Origin: Pannonibacter phragmitetus_B
Lineage (GTDB): Bacteria; Pseudomonadota; Alphaproteobacteria; Rhizobiales; Stappiaceae
Length of the DNA: 64,000 bases
Reading direction: 5' to 3'
Assembly: GCF_050510895.1 (NCBI RefSeq)
Contig: NZ_JBNINT010000001.1
Coordinates: 2,170,001-2,234,000 of the forward strand
Below the pieces are notes generated by a model. That model worked only from the letters and a program-made list of their open reading frames with translations. It was not told the DNA's origin and ran no database searches. Below are positions 19,048 to 28,167 of the stretch, piece by piece; within the stretch, counting starts at the first letter, position 1, and the number at the start of each line of letters is the position of its first letter. The position numbers and the translations under genes were made by a program.

Positions 19048-20286
19048 TCACTCCGCCGCGATTGCGAGGCCCGGCTGGCGGGTGCGCATGCGGTCAAGAT
19101 ACCAGTTCACAAACTGGATTACGCCGTCCTCATGCAGGGTCGAATAGGGCCCCGGCTCATAAGCGGGCGAACAAATGCCCTGCTGATTATGTTCAACCAC
19201 GCGGCGGTCTTCGTCGTTGGTATGCTCCCAGACCGTCGTCAGGTTCTTCAGATCATAATCGACGCCCTCAACCGCATCCTTGTTGACCAGCCAGGTCGTC
19301 TGCACCTCGGTTTCCATGGGGCTGATCGGGGTCACGCGGAAGGTGATCGAATGATCGGCCAGGAAGTGGTTCCAGGTCGTCGGATAGTGGAACAGAAGCA
19401 GCGTGCCAGCATCCAGGAACGGAACCCGGCCAAGCGGATTCTGGACCGCAATCTTGCCGTCGAGCGTGTAGCTCTCCGCCCCATCCAGCAGCGGCATCCG
19501 CGCCACGCGGAACTGGCCGTCCTGCGCCATCTTGAAGCGCGAAGGGGCACCGGCGCCTTCCAGGCGGTTGAAGTGGTTCTCAACCTTTTCAGGGAAGGTT
19601 CCATCCGGACTGACACCAGTGATCGAAGGATCTTCCGGATAGGTGCGGCAGAGGTCGGGGTGGTTGCCCGCGCAGTGATAGCACTCGCGGTTGTTCTCCC
19701 AGACAAGCTTCCAGTTGCCATTCTCGATGATGGTGGACTGGAAAGCGATCTTGGCATCGCTCAGATCGTGAACGCCAAGATAAGGCGTCACGGTGCTTGC
19801 AAATTCTTCGAAATCAGGCGCATCCGCCGCAAGGCAGATATAGACCAGCCCAGCAACGACGCGGCAATGGACGGGCTTCAGGCTGTGCTGGGACGGGTCA
19901 AAATCCGCGCCCATGTCACGCGCCCAGACCAGCTTGCCATCGAGGCCATAGGTCCACTGGTGATAGGGGCAGGTCAGCTTGGCCAGACGTCCCTTAGGCG
20001 AGGTGCAGATGACCGAGCCACGATGCCGGCAGGAATTGTGAAATGCCTGGATGTTCCCCTGATTGTCGCGCACCACGACCACGTCATAGGCGCCGATCCG
20101 AAGACGCTGGTAGCTGCCAGGCTTTTCCAGCGAACAGGCCGGAAATGCAAACAGCCAGTCGCGGTAGAAGATCGTCTCCATGTCTTCGGCAAACACTTCA
20201 GCCGAAGTGTAAAAGGCCTGCGGCAGACCATAACCGGGCTTGTGCTGGGCAAGCAGTTCGGAGAGAGGCTGGGTGTATCCTGGCAT
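19048..20286 (-). CDS. gbcA: Glycine betaine monooxygenase, Rieske oxygenase subunit
   Basis: Oxygenase that demethylates glycine betaine to dimethylglycine with release of formaldehyde. It has 412 residues. The Rieske [2Fe-2S] ligands are Cys86-x-His88 (NSCRHRGS) and Cys106-x2-His109 (LTCPYHQWTYGLDG). The mononuclear iron site lies in NNRECYHCAGNHPDL. Length and motifs match GbcA more than aromatic dioxygenases, and the context (gbcB, dimethylglycine dehydrogenase, sox) supports betaine as substrate. It is divergent from a LysR regulator. Confidence 0.94.
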   Translation of the reverse strand: MPGYTQPLSELLAQHKPGYGLPQAFYTSAEVFAEDMETIFYRDWLFAFPACSLEKPGSYQRLRIGAYDVVVVRDNQGNIQAFHNSCRHRGSVICTSPKGRLAKLTCPYHQWTYGLDGKLVWARDMGADFDPSQHSLKPVHCRVVAGLVYICLAADAPDFEEFASTVTPYLGVHDLSDAKIAFQSTIIENGNWKLVWENNRECYHCAGNHPDLCRTYPEDPSITGVSPDGTFPEKVENHFNRLEGAGAPSRFKMAQDGQFRVARMPLLDGAESYTLDGKIAVQNPLGRVPFLDAGTLLLFHYPTTWNHFLADHSITFRVTPISPMETEVQTTWLVNKDAVEGVDYDLKNLTTVWEHTNDEDRRVVEHNQQGICSPAYEPGPYSTLHEDGVIQFVNWYLDRMRTRQPGLAIAAE

Positions 20287-20373
20287 GGTAGGCTCCTGAA
20301 AAGCCGGGTTGATCTACTTGCAACGAAGCCAGTCCGGCTGTTCCTTGACAAGAGGGTAAATTCTCATGTGAGA

Positions 20374-20388
20374 TTAGCCCAGCTAAAC
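20374..20388. promoter_or_regulatory. LysR-type T-N11-A dyad in the gbcA-lysR spacer
   Basis: TTAGCCCAGCTAAAC contains the dyad TTAGC-N3-GCTAA, which fits the T-N11-A consensus of LysR-type sites. It lies about 50 bases before the lysR ATG and 88 bases before gbcA, the expected place for a divergent LysR operator. A second copy is at 21571. Confidence 0.42.
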
Positions 20389-20438
20389 GCATGCCATTTC
20401 GTCACGGCAGCGACCCTTCCTGTACCGGAAACGACATC

Positions 20439-21372
20439 ATGCCCAAGCCATACAACCTTCCTCCGCTTGGCGATCTTGCCTGTTTCGAGGTGGCGGCAAG
20501 GCATTTGAGCTTCAAGCGTGCCTCTGCCGAACTGAACGTGACGCCAGCAGCCGTTAGCCACCGGATCAAGACGCTGGAACAGGAGCTGGGCCAGAATTTG
20601 TTTGTCCGCCACTACCGGGGCGTGGAACTGACAGAGGCCGGAGCCTTGCTGTTCGTTGCGCTTCAGCGCGGGTTAGAGCGGATTTCGGAAGGAGTGAGCC
20701 GCATCCGTAACGGCCCCGTGCGCTCCGGCGTCTCGATTGCTGCGACGACAGCCGTCAGCACCCTCTGGCTGACGCCGCGGCTTGCCGGTTTTTTCGCACT
20801 TCGCCCGGACATCACCCTGTCGCAGGTCGTTCAGGATGGCGTTGCGCCTGAAGGGGTTGATCTAAGCATCCATTACGGCGATCCGTCAGAGGTGGCGGAT
20901 GAAACGGTGGTGCTGATGCAGGGGCGGATTCTTGCGCTCGGCACACGGCAGTTCGACGAGCGCCATCAGATCTCGCACGCTGAAGGATCTGGCGCGGGCG
21001 CCGCTGATCCACACCCGTTCGGACCAGCCAGGATGGACGACCTGGCGCGACTGGTTTGGGGCGCTGGCCGGAACCGAGCCTCAAGGCCCCGGCTTTTCAC
21101 TCAACAACTACCTCGTCTCACTTCAGGCCGCGGAAGACAGTATCGGCGCGGTTCTCGGCTGGGACGCGCTGCTGGAAGACCATCTTCAGACAGGCAGGCT
21201 AGTGCCCCTTGTGCCGGAGGCGCTTCCCTCGCCATGGCCCTTTTATCTGCGCATCCACGGCCATGCCTCCGAGGACGCCCGGCTTCTCGCAAACTGGTTG
21301 ATCGATCAGTGTGCCGGGCCCGGCAATACGCAGGCGCCAACACGGGCAGACCAGCGGCCCACTCTGCCTTAA
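20439..21372 (+). CDS. LysR-family transcriptional regulator (GcvA-like), frame interrupted
   Basis: Transcription factor of about 310 residues. The N-terminal winged helix (LACFEVAARHLSFKRASAELNVTPAAVSHRIKTLEQEL) and the effector domain resemble the GcvA branch. The frame breaks near 20971, where no homopolymer is present; removing one T (CATCAGATC[T]CGCACG) rejoins HQIRTLKDLARAPLIHTRSD and the family motif LLANWLIDQC at the end. ATG 20439 is used; it lies after a CCGGAAA stretch. Divergent to gbcA, it is likely to govern the gbcAB promoter (inference). Confidence 0.87.
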
Positions 21373-21536
21373 GAGGGCTGGTTCTTGTCACAACAACGGC
21401 AAGGGCACGCACGCGCTCAGACTGTCCAGTCGATTGTCCAAACACGAAAAGGGCATGACCAAAGCCCTGCCCGGCAAAAGGCAGAAGGCCATAGGTCATA
21501 CCCCGGCAATCCGTTTTCTATTGGCCGCTCCACGAT

Positions 21537-21567
21537 CATTGGCCTTCGCTCAAGGCGAAGGCCAATG
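21537..21567. terminator. Strong hairpin between convergent lysR and dimethylglycine dehydrogenase genes
   Basis: A 13-bp perfect stem (CATTGGCCTTCGC with its complement) and a 5-base loop. It lies 29 bases beyond the dehydrogenase gene and 165 bases beyond lysR. No T-run on either strand, so it is a termination or transcript-end structure by position only. Confidence 0.45.
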
Positions 21568-21570
21568 ACG

Positions 21571-21585
21571 TTAGCTCAGCTAAAC
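21571..21585. promoter_or_regulatory. Second copy of the T-N11-A dyad
   Basis: TTAGCTCAGCTAAAC matches the 20374 site at 14 of 15 positions and keeps the perfect TTAGC-N3-GCTAA dyad. It lies between the 3' ends of two convergent genes, where an operator is unusual. An auxiliary or looping site is one reading; chance is another. Confidence 0.3.
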
Positions 21586-21595
21586 CAGGCTTCGC

Positions 21596-24165
21596 TCAGC
21601 TTCTGGGCTTGAGGTTCTGCGGGTCATAGAGAGGTGCGTAACCGATACCAGCAACTTCAACGGGATAGAGTTCGTCGAAGTAGCTGACCTGCAGCTTGCG
21701 GCCGATCTGACAGTATTCCCAAGGCAGATAGGCCAGTGCGATGTTCTTGCCGATGGTCGGACCATAGGCAATCGACGTGGTGTAGGAGCGGCGGCCGAGA
21801 GTGTCGACCAGTACCTTGCCCGTGTCCGGATCCATCACCGGCAGGGTCCCGACGGGGTAGCGGGCGGTGCCCGTGCTGTCGGTGTTATCGGTCATCACCA
21901 GCGTGCAGAGCATTGCCGGCTGATGTTCGCGGGCACGGTATTCGACGTGCTTTGCCTTGCCGACGAAATCCGGCTCCTTGACCTTCGGACGGGCAAGGTC
22001 TGCCTCGAAGAGGTTGTATTGCGTCAGAAGGTCGGCGTTCTGCAGACGCAGCGACTTTTCCAGACGGCGCGAGTTGGCATAGGTCTCGACACCAACCGCC
22101 ATCACCCCTGCCCCGCGCAGCGCATCCCAGACGGCCAGACCGTCGGAATAGCGCATGTGCAGCTCCCAGCCCTGCTCACCGACATAGGAAATGCGGAAGG
22201 CCATGACCTTGCAGCCCGCGATCTCGATCTGCCGGATGGCGGCGAAGGGGAAGTTTGCCACGTCCAGCGCATCGGGATCGGCGACGACCTTCTTGAGATT
22301 CTCGCGAGCGTTCGGGCCCCAGATGCCGATGGTGGTGTAGTCCTCGGTCACATCGGTGATGGTGACGTCGAAGCCCTTGTCCTGCGCCACGCGGCGCATA
22401 TACATCTGATCACGCGGCCCTGCATCAGCACCATTCACCAGACGGCAACGGTCCTCCATGCGGAAGACCGTGAAGTCAGCGCGAACCATGCCTTCCTCGT
22501 CCAGCATATGGGTGTAGATGCCCTTCCCGATGTTCGCGTCGCCGCCGATCTTGGCCGCGCAGAGCCATTCCATCAATGCGACATGATCCGGCCCCGAGAT
22601 GTCGGTCATGTGGAAATGCGACAGGTTGATGATGCCGCAATCGGCGCTCATCTCCAGCTGCTCGGCGTTGGAAACGCGCCAGAAGTGGCGGCTGTCCCAC
22701 TCGTTCTCCCGAACTGGCACCTGACCGGCATATTTCTCGAGAAGGTGCTCATTGGCTGCATAGCCATGCGCACGCTCCCAGCCGCCCAGCTCCATGAAAT
22801 AGCCGCCCAGCTCCTTCTCACGCTCGTAGAAGGGCGAACGGCGGATACCACGGCCATTGGCGAAGGGCTCACGCGGATGGACCGGCGGGTTGTAGATTTT
22901 GGCGGCGGTTTCCTCGCAGCGGCCCCAGATGAAATCCTCCGTCAGCTGGAAATCGCTGAAGCGCGCATAGTCGATGCGGTTGTGATCGATATCCGTGCGG
23001 CCCTTGGTCATCCAGTCCGCAATCAGCTTGCCCATGCCCGGGCCATCCTTGACCCAGATCGCCACGGCATACCACAGGCCCCGCAGCTTGCGGCTTTCGC
23101 CCATGGAAGGCCCGCCGTCGGTCGTCGTCTGAAGAAGCCCGTTGAAGGAATGGCTTTCGTTGAAGCCCAGTTCGGCCAGAATCGGCGTCAGTTCCATCGC
23201 CCGCTCAAGCGGCTCGATCACATCTTCCAGCACCAGATCGCGCTGCGAGGGGACAGCCGCGCCTCGTGCTTTTCAAGGAGATCGCGCGGATGGACCATCC
23301 GCACGTCCTTTTCGTAGTAGTAGCCCCACTCGATCTGACCGCCTTCGGTGGTGTTGGGATCACCGGTGTCGCGCAGATAGGCCGAATTGCCCTGATCGCG
23401 CAGCAGCGGACGGCCGATTTCGAGGCCGGTGCCGGCAAATTCATTGTAGGGGCCGAAGAAGGTCAGCGGGTGATCGACCGGCATCACCGGCAGGTCCTCG
23501 CCCGCCAGTCCGGCAATCAGGCGGCCCCAGAGACCTGCGCAGACCACCACGTAATCGGCCATGATCGTTCCACGCGTCGTGCGCACGCCGGTGACGCGGC
23601 CATTCTCGTGCAGAAGCTCAAGCGCCGGGGTGTTGGCAAAGATCTTCAACTTGCCAGCCGCCTCGGCCATGTCCACGAGCTTGGCGGCAACCGTCTGCGA
23701 GCGCGGCACAACAAGGCCGGCATCCGGGTCCCACAGCGCGCCCTGAATCTGATCCTCTTCCAGAAGCGGGAACTTCTCCTTGGCCTCTGCAGCCGAGATC
23801 ATGGTCACGTTGGTGCCGAAGGCGCGTCCGGAGTCCACCTTGCGCTTCAGTTCGGCCATACGGGCATCGTCACCCACACGTGCGACTTCAAGCCCGCCGA
23901 TGCGCTGGTAGTTGCCGAGCTTCTCGTAGAAGTCCATGGAGTACATGGTCGTCCAGCAGGACAGGAAGTCGTGGCTGGTCGCATAGCAGAAATCGGAGGC
24001 ATGAGCCGTAGAGCCAATGTCCGTCGGGATGCCCGACTTGTCGATGCCCACAATATCATCCCATCCGTTTTCGATCAGGTGATGAGCAACAGAGGCACCG
24101 ACAATGCCGCCGAGACCGACAATGACAACGCGGGCGCGGGATGGAAACGTGGACATATTCTTCAT
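21596..24165 (-). CDS. Dimethylglycine dehydrogenase-type FAD/GcvT oxidoreductase, frame interrupted
   Basis: Oxidative demethylase of 856 residues after correction, converting dimethylglycine to sarcosine with THF as one-carbon acceptor and ETF as electron acceptor. The N-terminal DAO domain opens with VVIVGLGGIVGASVAHHL; the C-terminal part is a GcvT-like folate domain (MAFRISYVGEQGWELHM, VGVETYANSRRLEKSLRL). One missing base in a run (plus G4 at 23249-23252) restores EARLSPSQRDLVLEDVIEP. Sarcosine dehydrogenase is the other family possibility. The adjacent etfBA-folD and separate soxBDAG favour dimethylglycine. It is the last gene of its operon. Confidence 0.9.
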
Positions 24166-24253
24166 CCTTCAAGACTGCGGCAAAACGGCGGGGCCGCGGA
24201 TCATGGGTACAGATCATGTGCCCGCCACGCAAGGCAGCGGGAAACTCGTCAAT

Positions 24254-25165
24254 TCAGCTCAGCGGCGGGAGCCCTGCCCGGCGGCAGGCGGCAATCAGCG
24301 TGTTGTGCATCAGCGTCATGATGGTCATCGGCCCCACCCCGCCCGGTACAGGCGTGATGGCTCGTGCGCGCAGACTGGCGCCAGCGAAATCGACGTCACC
24401 CACCAGGTGGTTCTTGCCATTGCGCGGCACACGGCTGGTGCCCACATCGATCACGGTCGCACCTGGCTTGATCCATTCGCCGCGGATCATCCCGGCTGAC
24501 CCGACAGCCGCCACCACGATATCTGCCCGGCCAACCTTGCCAGCGAGGTCAACCGTCCGCGAATGGGCCAGCGTGACAGTGCAGTTGGCGGCAAGCAGCA
24601 GCTGGGCCATCGGCTTGCCGACCAGAATGGACCGGCCAACGACAATTGCGTCCAGCCCGGCAAGCTCCCCGAGGCTCTCCTTCAAGAGCATCAGGCAGCC
24701 AAGTGGCGTACAGGACACCAAACCCGGCAAACCCGAAGCAAGATAGCCTGCATTCACGGGGTGCAGGCCGTCCACGTCCTTCGCCGGATCAATCGCCTCG
24801 ATAACCGCAAGGCTGTCGAGCCCCTGCGGCAGGGGCAGCTGCACGAGAATGCCGTCAACGGCATCATCCGCATTCAGCTGGGCGACGAGTGCCAGAAGAT
24901 CCGCCTGCGGGACGGTTTCAGGCAGCACATGCTCAAAGCTCTCCATTCCCAGCTTGCGCGCCATGCGCCCTTTGCTGCGGACATAGACTTCGCTGGCAGG
25001 ATCGTTGCCGACAAGCACAACGGCAAGGCCGGGCCTTCGGCCAGTATGCCGGGCAAAATCCTGCACCTGCTGCGCGATGCGGGCACCGAGCGCATCGGCG
25101 TGAGCCCGGCCGTCGATGATCGCAGCTCTCCCCGGCGGGCTTCCGGCAGCAGTCATGGTGCTCAC
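24254..25165 (-). CDS. folD: Bifunctional methylene-THF dehydrogenase / methenyl-THF cyclohydrolase
   Basis: Converts 5,10-methylene-THF to 10-formyl-THF in two steps. At 303 residues it is normal for FolD. The family motifs YVRSKGRMARKLGM (catalytic Lys), ILVQLPLPQGLD and VVGRSILVGKPMAQLLL are present, with the ending PVTPGGVGPMTIMTL in near-standard form (PVPGGVGPMTIMTL). It overlaps the etfA stop by 4 bases. Its operon position links it to the methylene-THF made by dimethylglycine and sarcosine oxidation. Confidence 0.96.
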   Translation of the reverse strand: MSTMTAAGSPPGRAAIIDGRAHADALGARIAQQVQDFARHTGRRPGLAVVLVGNDPASEVYVRSKGRMARKLGMESFEHVLPETVPQADLLALVAQLNADDAVDGILVQLPLPQGLDSLAVIEAIDPAKDVDGLHPVNAGYLASGLPGLVSCTPLGCLMLLKESLGELAGLDAIVVGRSILVGKPMAQLLLAANCTVTLAHSRTVDLAGKVGRADIVVAAVGSAGMIRGEWIKPGATVIDVGTSRVPRNGKNHLVGDVDFAGASLRARAITPVPGGVGPMTIMTLMHNTLIAACRRAGLPPLS

Positions 25166-26094
25166 AGGGCGCGCTCCAGCTCGGGCAGGACGTCGAAGAT
25201 GTCGCCGACGATGCCGTAGTCTGCGACCTGGAAGATCGGCGCTTCGGCATCGGTATTGATAGCGACGATGATACGGCTGTCCTTCATGCCCGCCAAATGC
25301 TGGATGGCGCCGGAAATGCCGCAGGCAATGTAGAGATCCGGAGCGACGACCTTGCCCGTCTGCCCGACCTGATAGTCGTTTGCGGCATAGCCGGCGTCCA
25401 CCGCAGCGCGGCTGGCCCCGACGGCGGCACCCAGCTTGTCGGCCAGCGGATTGATCACCTGCTCGAACCGCTCTTTGGAGCCGAGCGCACGGCCGCCCGA
25501 GACGACAATCCTCGCCGACGAGAGATCAGGGCGGTCACTGACCGACAGAAGATTCTCGCGGAAGACAGACAGACCCGGCGCCGCAGGGGCCTCAACGGTG
25601 ACGACGTCGACAGGCGCGCTGCCAGAGGCCGCAGGTGTGAAGCTGGCCGAGCGAATGGTCAGCACACGGACCGGCCCCGGCGCCTGAACGGTTTCAATGG
25701 CGTTGCCGGCATAGACCGGGCGCTTGAAAGTATCCGGCGCGAGGATTGCGGTCACTTCGGAGACCTGCATCACGTCCAGAAGCGCAGCGACACGCGGCAT
25801 CACATTCTTGCCGCTGCTCGTTGCGGGCGCAAGGATGGTGTCATAGCTGCCTGCAAGCGAGAGGATCAGCGCAGCCGTTGGTTCCGCCAGCCGTTCTGAC
25901 AGCGCGTCGCTTTCTGCCAGAAGGACACGGCGGACGCCCGCAAGACCCGCAGCAGCCTGTGCAGCCGGTGCCGCATTCTGACCCGCAATCAGAATATCAA
26001 CGTCACCGCCGATCTGCAGCGCGGCGCTCAATGCGCGGGCGCTGTGGCCGGACAAGGAGGCATTGTCGTGGTCGGCAAAGAGAAGAATGGCCAT
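25162..26094 (-). CDS. etfA: Electron transfer flavoprotein, alpha subunit
   Basis: FAD-bearing subunit of ETF, 310 residues. The C-terminal FAD site includes SGGRALGSKERF, VGASRAAVDAGYA, VGQTGKVVAPDLYIACGISGAIQHLAG and INTDAEAPIFQVADYGIVGD. ATG 26094 (MAILLFADHD) is used because GGGAG precedes it; etfB ends 17 bases upstream. It takes electrons from the dimethylglycine dehydrogenase of the same operon and passes them to ETF-quinone oxidoreductase, not encoded here. Confidence 0.96.
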   Translation of the reverse strand: MAILLFADHDNASLSGHSARALSAALQIGGDVDILIAGQNAAPAAQAAAGLAGVRRVLLAESDALSERLAEPTAALILSLAGSYDTILAPATSSGKNVMPRVAALLDVMQVSEVTAILAPDTFKRPVYAGNAIETVQAPGPVRVLTIRSASFTPAASGSAPVDVVTVEAPAAPGLSVFRENLLSVSDRPDLSSARIVVSGGRALGSKERFEQVINPLADKLGAAVGASRAAVDAGYAANDYQVGQTGKVVAPDLYIACGISGAIQHLAGMKDSRIIVAINTDAEAPIFQVADYGIVGDIFDVLPELERAL

Positions 26095-26111
26095 GTCGTT
26101 AGCTCCCTGCA

Positions 26112-26861
26112 TCAGATGACGGCGGCTTCGGTTTTCAGCTTGTCCAGAAGCTCGGCAACATTGGCGACCTTCACACCGGCAGGGCGGGTGCCCGGCTCTT
26201 CGACGCGCAGGACACGAAGACGCGGGGCGATGTCCACGCCCAGTTCCTCCGCCGTCTGCTGAACAAGCGGCTTCTTCTTGGCCTTCATGATGTTGGGCAG
26301 GCTCGCATAGCGCGGCTCATTGAGACGCAGATCCGCGGTCACGACAGCGGGCAGCGTCACTTCGATCTGCTGAAGGCCGCTATCGATCTCACGCGTGACG
26401 AGCGCCTTGTCCTGAGACAATTCAACCTTCGAGGCAAAGGTGGCCTGGCTCCAGCCAAGCAGCGCCGACAGCATCTGGCCAGTCTGGTTGCAGTCATCGT
26501 CAATAGCCTGCTTGCCCAGAATTACTAACTCCGCCGCCTCTGTCTGGGCCACCTTCTGCAAGATCTTTGCGACACCCAAAGGCTCGACCCGGTCCTCGGC
26601 AAAGATCAGGATTGCCCGATCGGCACCCATCGCAAGAGCTGTGCGCAGAACATCCTGCGCCTGCACCGGACCGACAGAGACAGCGATAATCTCGGACGCC
26701 TGCCCTGCTTCCTTGATGCGGATGGCCTGTTCGACAGCGATCTCGTCAAACGGGTTCATCGACATCTTCACGTTGGCCAGTTCAACGCCGGTTCCGTCGG
26801 GTTTGACGCGGATCTTGACGTTGTAATCAACCACCCGCTTCACAGCGACAAGGATCTTCAT
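26112..26861 (-). CDS. etfB: Electron transfer flavoprotein, beta subunit
   Basis: AMP-binding subunit of ETF, 249 residues. It starts MKILVAVKRVVDYNVKIRV, the invariant beginning of EtfB, at ATG 26861. The signature VELSQDKALVTREIDSGLQQ and YASLPNIMKAKKKPL are present. The frame is open for 66 codons upstream of this start, but that stretch has no similarity to the family. This is the first gene of etfBA-folD-dimethylglycine dehydrogenase. Confidence 0.96.
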   Translation of the reverse strand: MKILVAVKRVVDYNVKIRVKPDGTGVELANVKMSMNPFDEIAVEQAIRIKEAGQASEIIAVSVGPVQAQDVLRTALAMGADRAILIFAEDRVEPLGVAKILQKVAQTEAAELVILGKQAIDDDCNQTGQMLSALLGWSQATFASKVELSQDKALVTREIDSGLQQIEVTLPAVVTADLRLNEPRYASLPNIMKAKKKPLVQQTAEELGVDIAPRLRVLRVEEPGTRPAGVKVANVAELLDKLKTEAAVI

Positions 26862-26914
26862 GGCGTTTCCCTTCTGTCGACCACCCAAGGAGCGGCATGT
26901 CCGGCCGCCGCCCC

Positions 26915-26959
26915 TGTCACCACTCCTACAGCCCGCCTGCGGCGGGGCTGGAGATGACA
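26915..26959. repeat. Short palindromic intergenic repeat
   Basis: TGTCA and TGACA ends enclose a hairpin CAGCCCGCC-TGC-GGCGGGGCTG (one bulged G). The right end, GATGACAGCGG, is identical to that of the longer element at 56738-56842, so both are probably members of one degraded family. It lies in the etfB/regulator spacer. Confidence 0.4.
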
Positions 26960-27079
26960 GCGGACGCTTCTGCTTATGCCTGACATTGCCGGATGGAAGC
27001 GCTGTGCAACAGGACGTTTGCGTCATCGAAGGATTAGAGCTACGACATGAGAGCGCCACTTTGAACCATGGGCCCCATC

Positions 27080-28111
27080 ATGAGCCTTGCCCCTGCCGTA
27101 CCTCGCGCTTCACCAGCACAGCCAGCCCCCATCCGCTGCGCCGCCAGCAGAGCAACACGCGCCTTTCTGTCGGCTTCATCCTTGCGCGGCGTTTCACGCT
27201 TTGCGCCTTTGCCAACTTCGTCGACGTTCTGCGTCTTGCAGCTGACGAGGGTGATCGCAGCCGGCCGATCCTGTGCAACTGGACGGTGCTGTCGGACACG
27301 ATGGAGCCGGTCACCTCAAGCTGCGGCATCAGTGTTCAACCGAAGGAGCGCCTGGGCGATCCTGCCCGCTTCGATTACATCGTCGTCATTGGCGGACTGA
27401 TGGAAGACGAAGCCGTGCTTCCCCGGCTATCACCGCTTCCTGCACGAGGCGGCTGCGGCAGGCGTCCCGCTGGCGGGTGTGTGCACCGGGGCCTTTCTTC
27501 TGCACCAAGCCGGTCTTCTGAAAGGGTACCGCTGCTGCGTCAGCTGGTTCCACCATGCCGATTTCCTTGAGCAGTTCGAGGGGCTGAACCCGGTCACGGA
27601 CCAGATTTTCGTGGTGGATCGCGACCGCCTGACCTGCTCCGGCGGCGTCAGCTCGGCTCACCTGGCGGCCTATCTGGTCGACAAGCACGTCGGCAGGGCA
27701 CAGGCCAGCAAGAGCCTGCACATCATGATCATCGACGAGGCGCTTCAGGCGGACAAGCCGCAGCCTGGCATCACGATGGACTTCAAGACCCGCGATCCAA
27801 TGGTGCTGCGCGCGCTTCTCATGATGCAGCAGAACATCGAGCAGCCCTTCACCGTGGCCGAAATCGCCAGCCGGATCGGTCACAGCAAACGCCAGCTGGA
27901 ACGGCATTTTCAAGCAGCCCTCGGCACTTCACCGCAGTCTGCGTTTCTCGACATGCGCCTGTCTCTCGCCCATCACCTGATCGTCACGGGCGAGCGGCCC
28001 ATTTCGCAGATCGCGCTGGAATGCGGGTTCTGCGACAGTTCGCACCTGAGCCGGATGTTCCGCCGCCGTTATGGTCAGACCCCGCAGGCATTGCGGCAGG
28101 CCAGGAGCTGA
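27080..28111 (+). CDS. AraC-family regulator with GATase1-like domain (GbdR type), frame interrupted twice
   Basis: Paralogue of the 16974 regulator, about 343 residues. They share SxGxxLAxxFTLxAFANFVDVLRLA, GYRCCVSWFHH, DQIFVVDRDRLTCSGG and MMQQNIEQ. The N-terminal DJ-1/PfpI-like domain and C-terminal AraC pair (TVAEIASRIGHSKRQLERHF, ISQIALECGFCDSSHLSRMF) are complete. Breaks: one C missing at C5 27128-27132 (restoring PAPHPLRRQQSNTRLSVGF) and one extra, or two missing, C at 27421-27424. Divergent from etfBA-folD-dehydrogenase, it is the better candidate for the betaine/dimethylglycine sensor. The start (27080 or 27068) is uncertain. Confidence 0.86.
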
Positions 28112-28112
28112 C

Positions 28113-28143
28113 AAAAAAGGCGCCCGCAACATGTGCGGGCGCC
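28113..28143 (-). terminator. Intrinsic terminator of the BCCT gene
   Basis: A 9-bp stem GGCGCCCGC/GCGGGCGCC with a 7-base loop, followed on the minus strand by six T. It lies between the convergent regulator and transporter genes and could also halt the regulator transcript. Confidence 0.75.
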
Positions 28144-28167
28144 TCCCAGCCTTTGTCTTTCAGTCGA

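Noticed and set aside
19132..20508. 458-codon plus-strand frame antisense to gbcA
   Set aside because: Shadow of the Rieske oxygenase gene. No ribosome-binding site or recognisable motif, and it runs into the divergent lysR start.
21923..23317. 464-codon plus-strand frame antisense to the dimethylglycine dehydrogenase
   Set aside because: Overlaps a clear folate-linked enzyme on the other strand and has no similarity to any family I know.
27421..27424. Programmed frameshift in the regulator at 27080
   Set aside because: No slippery heptamer or downstream pseudoknot-like structure is evident, and the same type of break occurs in unrelated genes throughout the window.
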